Of a DNA stretch of 5,108 nt, positions 1 through 5,108 are shown one piece after another. The notes below the pieces were generated by a model. The model saw only the letters and a list, made by a program, of their open reading frames with translations, made no database searches and was not told where the DNA came from. The position numbers were made by a program, and so were the translations under genes. How positions within the stretch are numbered: position 1 is the first letter of the stretch; every line of letters begins with the position of its first letter. Source of the DNA: a bacterium (GTDB lineage Bacteria > Patescibacteriota > Dojkabacteria > JAKAPS01 > JAJZLI01); the NCBI GenBank assembly GCA_021803645.1, contig JAJZLI010000037.1, forward strand, positions 1 through 5,108. The letters run 5' to 3'.

Positions 1-1
1 C

Positions 2-925
2 CTATCTCAAATATATAATGAAATATTAGATTATAATTTAAGAGGAGTTGGTTTTTGGACACTAGGGTATCAAGAACCAGCAACGGATTTATGGCAGACG
101 GAAGCAAATTATTTTATTAATAATAGTACATTCTCAAGTATAAATAGTGCATACTACCTACTCTCAGGCCATGGAAAAGTGCTTACATTTGGAAATGCTG
201 CATATTACGGAGATATGACATATGTTCCAAATGCACCAGACTATAATGCATTAAAAATTGTTCCACTGCCGGATGATAGTGGATACTATATAATGACAAC
301 AGATGGAGGAATATACACCTTCGGTAATGCAAAATTTTATGGATCTGTATATAACATACCAAATGCCCCAGTAAAAACACCTATAGACATGGCAGTAACT
401 CCAGATGGAAAAGGATATTATGTACTTACATCAGATGGGGGTGTGTATACCTTTGGAGATGCTGTATTTTATGGATCTTTATTTAATATCCCATCATCGG
501 CTTTACCTGATAACACCCCAGTATCAATAACACTAACTAAAGATGGAAAAGGATACTACATCACAACATCAAATGGGGCAGTATATACATTTGGGGATGC
601 ATACTTTTACGGATCAGTATTTAATATCCCAAATGTACCTGTAAGTAATACAGTAACAATGTCACTTACTGCAGATGGAAATGGATATTATTTAATTACA
701 ACAGATGGTGGTGTATATACTTTTGGCGATGCTGCATTTTATGGGTCTATGTATAATATTCCTAATCCACCAGTCACGACACCTATTGCATTTGCCCCAA
801 CGCAAGATAATAAAGGTTATTACATTATTACAAAAGATGGTGGGGTATATACTTTTGGAGATGCTGTATATGATGGTACAGGCATCTCAACATTTAATTC
901 AACATCAAACTTCAGTCTTCTATAA
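2..925 (+). CDS. Glycoside hydrolase family 18 protein with C-terminal repeat module (5' end outside window)
   Basis: The reading frame is open from base 2 to the TAA at 923-925, so the gene begins upstream; the first ATG in frame (179) lies inside the repeats and is not a credible start. The first 45 or so visible residues contain LRGVGFWTLGYQ followed by DLW. This is the hallmark of the last strand and helix of a GH18 TIM barrel (chitinase or YaaH-like peptidoglycan/chitin hydrolases), where 'GG.G.W.LGY....DLW' closes the domain. The catalytic DxxDxDxE motif would lie off-window and cannot be checked. From base 149 onwards come six tandem repeats of about 44 residues, the first degenerate and the last shortened, and the protein ends soon after. 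No LPXTG or transmembrane anchor is seen at the C-terminus. The next gene, an S8 protease, starts 5 nt downstream with the same repeat type, so co-transcription is likely. GH18 assignment is good but rests only on the domain's end; the substrate is unknown. Confidence 0.72.
   Translation, partial: LSQIYNEILDYNLRGVGFWTLGYQEPATDLWQTEANYFINNSTFSSINSAYYLLSGHGKVLTFGNAAYYGDMTYVPNAPDYNALKIVPLPDDSGYYIMTTDGGIYTFGNAKFYGSVYNIPNAPVKTPIDMAVTPDGKGYYVLTSDGGVYTFGDAVFYGSLFNIPSSALPDNTPVSITLTKDGKGYYITTSNGAVYTFGDAYFYGSVFNIPNVPVSNTVTMSLTADGNGYYLITTDGGVYTFGDAAFYGSMYNIPNPPVTTPIAFAPTQDNKGYYIITKDGGVYTFGDAVYDGTGISTFNSTSNFSLL
149..901 (+). repeat. Six tandem ~44-residue 'VYTFGDA.FYGS' repeats in the GH18 protein
   Basis: Units begin (at the GYY or AYY position) near bases 149, 281, 413, 551, 683 and 815, giving spacings of 132, 132, 138, 132 and 132 nt, i.e. 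44 or 46 codons. Each unit has GYY, then a (T/S)x(D/N)G turn, then VYTFG(D/N)A, then F(Y/F)GS, then YNIPN and a Pro-rich linker. Unit 1 is degenerate (AYYLLSGHGKVLTFGNA) and unit 6 loses the GSxYNI end. The alternation of short hydrophobic/aromatic strands with Gly-Asp turns suggests all-beta structure, possibly propeller blades; that fold is inference. Comparable repeats are known at the C-termini of secreted bacterial hydrolases, but I know of no proven function. Confidence 0.9.
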
Positions 926-930
926 CAATT

Positions 931-3024
931 ATGAAAAAATATATTGTATTAATAACAGCCTCCTTTGGAATTATATTTTATATTTTCTCAACAGCAAATA
1001 GGGCATCTACATATGCACAGGAAATATCAAATGATCTAAATAAAGCATACTCGCTTACTAATGGAAAAAATTATGATACAAATGAAGCATTAGTTGAGTA
1101 TACAACTCCCCCAACACAGATAAATACTAATGTTGCAACAAAAATAAACAATAACATTTATATAATAAAAAGACCCCAAGGAGAGAGTTATGTTAATTTT
1201 TTATCTGGCCTTGAAGAAGATAACAATATTAATAGTATATCACCTAATTATGTAAGTAAGTTTGCATCATTGCCTAATAATGTAGATATAACCCAACAGC
1301 AGAACTTGCCAATTATTCATGCTCCAATAGTAGATAATTCTGGGTTTAATGCATCTTTAGGAGGAACATCTAATATAGTGGTTGCTGTAGAGGATAGTGG
1401 AGTTGCGTATGAAAATTATACTGACACTTCTACAGGAACACAGTATGCACAGGCACCAGGATTATCGTATACAAATTTTGTAGATCCATATAATGCACTA
1501 GCAGCATATGAGGGACAAACTCAATATGAATACTTACCTCTTGATACGGTAGGGCATGGAACTTATGTATCTGGAATTATAGCTAGTAGTGCAAATCAAG
1601 ATAGTAGCGGATCCAGTTTATATGGAACAGCAGGAATTGCATTTAATGCATCAATTATGCCAATCGAAATTGGAGACTCAAACGGAATTCCTCTTGGGGC
1701 AGAAATTATGGGAATACAATGGGCGATAGATCATAATGCTAATATAATAAATTTGAGCATTGAATCTAGCTCTCCATCATCTATTGAAGAAGCTGAAATT
1801 GAAGATGCAATAAATAATGGAATTATCGTAGTAGCATCATCAGGTAATACAGGTGCATCTACCTTGTCATATCCTGCAGGATACCCAAATGTGATAGCTG
1901 TGGGTGCAACAAATGCTCAAGGAACATTAGCAAGCTATTCGGCTTATGGGTGTAGTAGTTACAACAATTGCCAAACCTTAGTTGCACCTGTTGGGGATAT
2001 AACTCCATTACTTTTACAACAAACATACACTGGGTATGATACAGGAAACGCAACATCATATACATCATTTTCTAACGAATCACTTGAAGGAACATCATTC
2101 TCTGCACCACAAGTTTCTGCAGCAATTGCATTATATGAATCAAAATATGGAATTCAATCACCTGGAAGTATACTACTACTACTAAAAGAAAGTTCCTCTC
2201 CAATAGGAGGAATAAATACTACCTATGGTTATGGACTTTTAAATATTAATGCAATGCTTCAAATCCAATCACCAAGTCAAGGATATGACATACTTGAATC
2301 AAATGGAAGTGTTAACTCTTTTGGAAACAACCTAAATTATGGAGGAGTGTCCAATACAGTATATGCACCTGTAGATATTAGCACTACAAGTAATGGATAT
2401 TACATACTAACTTCAAATGGAGCAGTATATACTTTTGGTAATGCTCAGTTTTTTGGATCTATGTATAACATATTAGATGCACTTGTAAGGAATTCAATTT
2501 CAATATCTAGCACACCTGATGGGGAGGGATATTACATACTAACTTCAGATGGAGCAGTATATACTTTTGGTAATGCTCAGTTTTTTGGATCTATGTATAA
2601 CATCCCTGGATATACAGAAACACAAAGGAATATGCCAATAGGTATATACACAACATCGGACGGAAATGGATACTATATATTAACTTCAAATGGGGCTGTA
2701 TATACATTTGGAGACGCAGTATTTTATGGATCCATGTATAACATTTCAAACCCACCTAGTACAACAACAATAGGGCTTTACCAAACAAATGGTGGGTATT
2801 ATCTAGTTACAAATGATGGTGCTGTATACACTTTTGGTAATGCTCAATTTTATGGATCTATGTACAACATACAAGGTGCCCCTTCGTATGTACCAATTGG
2901 GTTTAAGGTAGTCAATGGAGGATACTACATACTCACAAAAGATGGCGCTATATACACCTTTGGAAATGCGCAATTTTTTGGATCGGTCTATAACAAAGGA
3001 TACTCTCCAGTTACATTAAACTAA
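931..3024 (+). CDS. Secreted subtilisin-like serine protease (S8 family) with six C-terminal repeats
   Basis: The 697-residue product starts with MKKYIVLITA and a hydrophobic stretch to about residue 20, then a plausible signal peptidase site after TYA (residue 29), so export is expected. Residues about 52-108 look like an I9-type propeptide, ending in SISPNYV. The peptidase domain spans about 125-443. Its catalytic triad is D155 in VAVEDSGV, H209 in GHGTYVSG and S389 in GTSFSAPQ, with oxyanion N306 in ASSGN. All key residues are present, so it should be active. Cys341 and Cys347 sit in a short insertion before VAPVGDI and could form a disulfide. Residues 451-688 are six repeats like those of the upstream GH18 protein. 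There is no Shine-Dalgarno sequence before 931; the signal peptide directly after the ATG and the upstream stop 5 nt away support this start and translational coupling. No sortase signal or C-terminal membrane helix is visible. The substrate is unknown. Confidence 0.93.
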   Translation: MKKYIVLITASFGIIFYIFSTANRASTYAQEISNDLNKAYSLTNGKNYDTNEALVEYTTPPTQINTNVATKINNNIYIIKRPQGESYVNFLSGLEEDNNINSISPNYVSKFASLPNNVDITQQQNLPIIHAPIVDNSGFNASLGGTSNIVVAVEDSGVAYENYTDTSTGTQYAQAPGLSYTNFVDPYNALAAYEGQTQYEYLPLDTVGHGTYVSGIIASSANQDSSGSSLYGTAGIAFNASIMPIEIGDSNGIPLGAEIMGIQWAIDHNANIINLSIESSSPSSIEEAEIEDAINNGIIVVASSGNTGASTLSYPAGYPNVIAVGATNAQGTLASYSAYGCSSYNNCQTLVAPVGDITPLLLQQTYTGYDTGNATSYTSFSNESLEGTSFSAPQVSAAIALYESKYGIQSPGSILLLLKESSSPIGGINTTYGYGLLNINAMLQIQSPSQGYDILESNGSVNSFGNNLNYGGVSNTVYAPVDISTTSNGYYILTSNGAVYTFGNAQFFGSMYNILDALVRNSISISSTPDGEGYYILTSDGAVYTFGNAQFFGSMYNIPGYTETQRNMPIGIYTTSDGNGYYILTSNGAVYTFGDAVFYGSMYNISNPPSTTTIGLYQTNGGYYLVTNDGAVYTFGNAQFYGSMYNIQGAPSYVPIGFKVVNGGYYILTKDGAIYTFGNAQFFGSVYNKGYSPVTLN
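2281..2994 (+). repeat. Six tandem 'VYTFGNAQFFGS' repeats in the S8 protease
   Basis: Units start at the GY position near bases 2281, 2395, 2527, 2668, 2794 and 2920 (residues 451, 489, 533, 580, 622 and 664). Spacings are 38, 44, 47, 42 and 42 residues. Unit 1 is degenerate (GYDILESNGSVNSFGNN) as in the GH18 gene. Units 2-6 carry GYYILT or a close variant, then GAVYTFG(N/D)A, then F(F/Y)GS(M/V)YN. Here the residue before VYTFG is mostly Ala and the one after is mostly Asn, while the GH18 copies are mostly Gly and Asp, so each gene has its own repeat dialect. Confidence 0.9.
2395..2603 (+). repeat. Near-identical 77-bp direct repeat (repeat units 2 and 3 of the S8 protease)
   Basis: Bases 2395-2471 and 2527-2603 match at all but one position by hand alignment (CTTCAAATGG versus CTTCAGATGG). 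The offset is 132 nt, exactly 44 codons. Other unit pairs differ at many synonymous positions, so this pair looks recently duplicated or homogenised by gene conversion. Slippage between the copies would add or remove one whole unit in frame. Confidence 0.9.
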
Positions 3025-3065
3025 CAACTATAGTAAAATCAATAAAATTTTAATATAGATAGAGT

Positions 3066-3866
3066 ATGGTAAGCGTTATACTTGTAACATATAATAGTGA
3101 AAAATTTATAAAAGAATGTTTAGATGCATTAATAAAACAAAACTATAACAATATAGAAATTATAGTAATTGATAATAACTCACAAGATAATACAAAAAAC
3201 ATATTAAACAGCTACAAAAAACTAAATATTATAAAAAATAAAAGTAATATGGGTTTTGCAGAATCCAATAATGCAGGATACAGAATATCAAAAGGAGAAT
3301 ATATATTAACATTAAATCATGATGTGGTATTAGAACAGAATTACATAAAAAATATAGTAAATTTTCTAAAAGAAAAGGATTCAATAGCATCTGCCCAAGG
3401 AATTTTATATAGGAACAAGAGTAAAACAAAAATTGATAGCTGTGGGATATATTTAAATATAGGAGGAAGTGCAAATGACATAAAGAGAATACCAAAAGAG
3501 AATAAAGAAATACTTGCGTGTTGTGCTGCCGCAACAGTATACAAAAAACATATCATAGACGAAATAGGTTTCTTTGACACATCATTCATCTCATATTATG
3601 AGGATGTAGATCTGGGAATAAGAATAAGTATTGCAGGGTATAAAAATTACTGTATACCAAGCGCAAATGCCATACATTATAGGGGAAGCACGCAAAACAT
3701 TAATAACCTCACTCTATCTTTAAAAAATAAATATAAAATCCTCAGAAAATATAAAAAGGATAAGGTTATAATTGCAAAAATTTATGATATATTAAAATTT
3801 CCTATATATAGATACTTAAACAAAGAATTTTCAAAAAAATATTTAAATTATTTAAAGAATTTATGA
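3066..3866 (+). CDS. Family 2 glycosyltransferase (GT-A fold, rhamnosyltransferase-like)
   Basis: The 266-residue protein is a GT2 enzyme expected to move a sugar from a nucleotide-sugar donor onto a growing surface glycan or lipid-linked acceptor in the cytoplasm. It starts with SVILVTYNS (residues 3-11), then IDNNSQDNT (35-43) with nucleotide-binding D36, then NMGFAESNNAGY (61-72), typical of the WbbL/rhamnosyltransferase-like subgroup. The metal-binding DXD position is N84-H85-D86, where relatives more often read NPD. FFDTSFISYYEDVDLGIR (169-186) holds the acceptor-side ED pair E179-D180, and H204 follows in IHYRGS. No transmembrane helix is evident; the C-terminal tail is Lys-rich and basic. 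It starts 41 nt after the protease stop, with only a weak purine stretch before the ATG. The gene is much more AT-rich than its neighbours. The family call is firm; donor and acceptor cannot be told from sequence. Confidence 0.92.
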   Translation: MVSVILVTYNSEKFIKECLDALIKQNYNNIEIIVIDNNSQDNTKNILNSYKKLNIIKNKSNMGFAESNNAGYRISKGEYILTLNHDVVLEQNYIKNIVNFLKEKDSIASAQGILYRNKSKTKIDSCGIYLNIGGSANDIKRIPKENKEILACCAAATVYKKHIIDEIGFFDTSFISYYEDVDLGIRISIAGYKNYCIPSANAIHYRGSTQNINNLTLSLKNKYKILRKYKKDKVIIAKIYDILKFPIYRYLNKEFSKKYLNYLKNL

Positions 3867-3910
3867 ATATATAATCCCTAATTCTCTTATTTAATTTATA
3901 TAAGTTTATA

Positions 3911-3958
3911 GTATTAAAAATACAATGGATCTATAATTATACCAAGGTATATATTATA
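3911..3958 (+). promoter_or_regulatory. Candidate promoter with overlapping palindromic operator for the small ORF/doc module
   Basis: A perfect -10 hexamer TATAAT lies at 3932-3937; no good -35 is visible 16-18 nt upstream. The hexamer is the left end of a dyad: TATAAT TATACC (3932-3943), an AA centre, then GGTATA (3946-3951), one unpaired T, and ATTATA (3953-3958). The central 14 bp (3938-3951) are perfectly palindromic. A smaller inverted repeat GTATT/AATAC lies at 3911-3923. The dyad ends 6 nt before the ATG at 3965. A palindrome on the -10 element is how toxin-antitoxin operons are commonly autorepressed. Short palindromes are common in such AT-rich DNA, so function is inferred. Confidence 0.4.
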
Positions 3959-3964
3959 AGAGTA

Positions 3965-4114
3965 ATGTTTATGTTAAACACAGAGGATATTAAAAAAAAT
4001 ATAGAAATATTAAACCGTAAAATCCCTAAGAAAAAAAGGAAATTATTAAAATATATTGTAAACAAAACCCTCAATGAATATGGTGAAACATTCAAAAAAT
4101 TATCCAAAGAATAA
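3965..4114 (+). CDS. Small basic protein, candidate antitoxin of a degraded Doc module
   Basis: A 49-codon ORF reads MFMLNTEDIKKN, then a Lys/Arg-rich stretch (IPKKKRKLLKY), then NEYGETFKKLSKE and TAA. The look is of a short, charged, mostly helical protein. It overlaps the doc-like reading frame below by 41 nt, the compact arrangement expected of an antitoxin placed before its toxin. A second ATG at 3971 has AAGAG 8 nt upstream, a better ribosome-binding spacing, so translation may start there and give 47 residues. I do not recognise a Phd or other named antitoxin domain; the role is inferred from position, size and the upstream palindrome. It appears intact although its partner is broken. 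Confidence 0.5.
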   Translation: MFMLNTEDIKKNIEILNRKIPKKKRKLLKYIVNKTLNEYGETFKKLSKE

Positions 4115-4342
4115 ATTTTTAACTATTGCCGATTTTAAATTTGTTGTTTATGAATATGCAAAAAGTCATTATTCTTCTAATGAACCTCTATCCCCATTAG
4201 ATCAGAGTACTCTTGATAAAATTAAAGGCATATTAGATATTCATAAACACAGATATTACATTGTATCCAACAATAGAAAAGCGAGCTATAGTTCTATTTA
4301 AAAAACAAACTCCATTTTAATGGAAATAAAAAATATCAATAA
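4074..4342 (+). pseudogene. Frameshifted, 3'-truncated Fic/Doc (death-on-curing) family gene
   Basis: Doc proteins are Fic-fold enzymes that phosphorylate elongation factor Tu. Three frames carry consecutive family blocks. From ATG 4074, KFLTIADFKFVVYEY and then LDKIKGILD resemble the Doc N-terminus. That frame stops at 4299-4301. One base out of phase, bases 4261-4317 encode LYPTIEKRAIVLF and then KKQTPF, matching the family's 'LYPT.EKAA.L....NHPF'. One further shift, 4319-4342, encodes NGNKKYQ and a stop, matching the NGNKR/DGNKR end of the Fic motif. At least one indel lies between about 4237 and 4260 and another at 4317-4319. The catalytic His of HPF is replaced by Thr, and the helices after GNKR are missing, so even restored frames would be inactive. 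The remnant ends one base from the stop codon of the convergent ABC gene. Translation of 4074-4301 alone would give a meaningless 75-residue peptide. Two indels could be sequencing errors, but the lost His and lost 3' end argue for true decay. Confidence 0.7.
4307..4324 (-). terminator. Weak candidate intrinsic terminator of the ABC transporter gene
   Basis: The minus-strand transcript, 20 nt past its stop codon, has TCCATT, AA, AATGGA (4324-4311), a 6-bp perfect stem with a very tight loop, followed directly by GTTTGTTTTTT. The order of hairpin then T-rich tract fits a rho-independent terminator reading leftwards, but the stem is short and AT-rich. The same bases are the remains of the Fic motif codons, so the palindrome may be accidental. 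Confidence 0.3.
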
Positions 4343-4343
4343 T

Positions 4344-5108
4344 TTACCTTACTTCCCACTTCCCTAATATCTCAACAACACCAGACTGTCTTTCTTTTTG
4401 AGAAAAGACTTCAAAGGAACAAGCATTTTCCAAAAATGAAATCTCTGTAGAAAAATCTTCACTAAAAAGAATAATGGAAACATTATACGATCCTGCAAAA
4501 AGATTTATATTTTCAATATTGAGGTCAATAAAAGAATTTCCAGTTATTTGATTGATTTCAATTTGAGAATCTTGTGTATTTAAAGAAGCAACACACAAGC
4601 CATCATTTCTATATAGGCTAACTTCAAAAATAGGATGTTCTACATGATCTTTGAAGCTGTAGTTTATACGTAGTTTCATATAATCCCCCATATTAAAAGA
4701 GGACGACTCTTCTAATTTCAAATTTAAGGCCTTTACGGAAACAATACCTTCTCCCTTATTTATTTTTTTCACAGAAGTATTTTCTCCATTTTTAAGAGAC
4801 ATCTCGCTATAAAATCTAACTACATTAAATGCCTCTCCTTCATCCTGAATTTTTCCATGATCGAGTAAAATTACTCTATCACAAAACTCTTCTACAGCTC
4901 CCATAGAATGAGAAACAAAGACTATTGTCTTTCCTTCTTTTTTTAATTTTCTAAAAGTATTGAAACACTTTTGTTGAAAATTCATATCCCCAACTGCTAA
5001 AACTTCATCTAAAATATAAATATCTCCTTTAGCTTGTATAGCAATAGAAAATGCTAATCTAACTTGCATACCTGAAGAAAAGTTTTTTAATTGAGTATTT
5101 TCAAATCC
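4344..5108 (-). CDS. ABC transporter ATP-binding subunit, polysaccharide export type (Wzt/TagH-like; 5' end outside window)
   Basis: The frame is open to the right edge, giving 254 visible residues; the ATG at 5069 lies within the ABC signature and is not the start. Numbered from the edge, NFSSGMQVRLAFS (9-21) is the signature motif, with the SSGM.vRLAF form typical of O-antigen and teichoic-acid exporters. IYILDEVLAVGD (30-41) is Walker B plus D-loop with catalytic E35, and VFVSHS (63-68) holds H-loop H67. Walker A and the Q-loop are off-window. After FYSEM (about 99-103) comes a beta-rich domain of about 140 residues (KLRINYSFKD, FEVSLYRNDG, SYNVSIILF, then GKWEV at the end). It resembles the Wzt C-terminal carbohydrate-binding sandwich, which selects the glycan to export. 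The protein should power export of an undecaprenyl-linked polysaccharide together with a membrane permease, probably encoded just upstream beyond the right edge. It is convergent with the other genes. Confidence 0.9.
   Translation of the reverse strand, partial: GFENTQLKNFSSGMQVRLAFSIAIQAKGDIYILDEVLAVGDMNFQQKCFNTFRKLKKEGKTIVFVSHSMGAVEEFCDRVILLDHGKIQDEGEAFNVVRFYSEMSLKNGENTSVKKINKGEGIVSVKALNLKLEESSSFNMGDYMKLRINYSFKDHVEHPIFEVSLYRNDGLCVASLNTQDSQIEINQITGNSFIDLNIENINLFAGSYNVSIILFSEDFSTEISFLENACSFEVFSQKERQSGVVEILGKWEVR

Noticed and set aside
183..380. Minus-strand open frame of 65 codons opposite the GH18 repeats
   Set aside because: It lies wholly within a clear coding repeat array and its product is low-complexity with no domain; it is a frame shadow.
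179..925. Start of the first gene at the ATG at 179
   Set aside because: The frame stays open to the window's left edge and encodes the GH18 end (GVGFWTLGY) plus repeat unit 1 before this ATG.
705..1001. Plus-strand 98-codon frame spanning the GH18/protease junction
   Set aside because: It overlaps the end of one real gene and the signal peptide of the next in another frame, and its hydrophobic look comes from shifted repeat codons.
1859..2068. Minus-strand 69-codon frame inside the protease
   Set aside because: It is opposite the conserved S8 core and shows no features of its own.
3034..3052. TAAAAT/ATTTTA inverted repeat between the protease and glycosyltransferase, as a terminator
   Set aside because: The stem is entirely A-T with a 7-base loop and no following T-run, so it is expected by chance and would not terminate transcription.
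3229..3589. Two minus-strand frames (101 and 82 codons) opposite the glycosyltransferase, looking hydrophobic
   Set aside because: The hydrophobicity is the complement of Lys/Asn-rich codons of the GT2 gene; there is no ribosome-binding site or domain, and they overlap each other.
3864..3881. TGA stop of the glycosyltransferase read as a sense codon (alternative code)
   Set aside because: Read-through adds only four codons before a TAA, no internal TGA occurs in the long genes, and Trp is encoded by TGG, so the standard code suffices.

Overview
This is an AT-rich bacterial window holding part of a cell-surface and envelope gene neighbourhood. Nothing in it fixes the taxon. TGG encodes Trp and there is no in-frame TGA in the main genes, so the standard bacterial code fits. 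Shine-Dalgarno sequences are weak or absent. Secreted enzymes with tandem 'GYY..(T/S).(D/N)G.VYTFG(D/N)A.F(Y/F)GS' repeats occur in several Gram-positive-like lineages (Actinobacteria, Chloroflexi) and in candidate-phyla (CPR/Patescibacteria) genomes. The low G+C and weak RBSs would suit an AT-rich CPR-type or similar genome, but that is inference.

Left part (1-3024, plus strand): two consecutive genes, 5 nt apart, encode exported modular enzymes. The first is cut by the window edge; what remains is the end of a glycoside hydrolase family 18 domain followed by six repeats of about 44 residues. The second is a complete subtilisin-like (S8) serine protease with signal peptide, propeptide and catalytic D155/H209/S389, and its C-terminus carries six repeats of the same family. 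Two unlike catalytic heads therefore share one kind of C-terminal module, suggesting a common anchoring or binding role on the cell surface or on a target surface.

Middle part (3025-4343): a family 2 glycosyltransferase gene, clearly more AT-rich than its neighbours, is followed by the wreck of a small two-gene module. The module has a palindromic, promoter-like upstream region, a 49-codon ORF, and an overlapping Fic/Doc (death-on-curing) gene. The Doc gene is broken by at least two frameshifts, has lost its catalytic histidine and lacks its 3' end. The Doc assignment comes from joining three short stretches in different reading frames, each matching consecutive conserved blocks of the family.

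Right part (4344-5108, minus strand): the 3' portion of an ABC transporter ATPase of the polysaccharide/teichoic-acid export type (Wzt/TagH-like). It runs convergently to the rest, its stop codon lies one base from the last recognisable codon of the Doc remnant, and its 5' end is beyond the window. With the glycosyltransferase it points to surface-glycan assembly and export.
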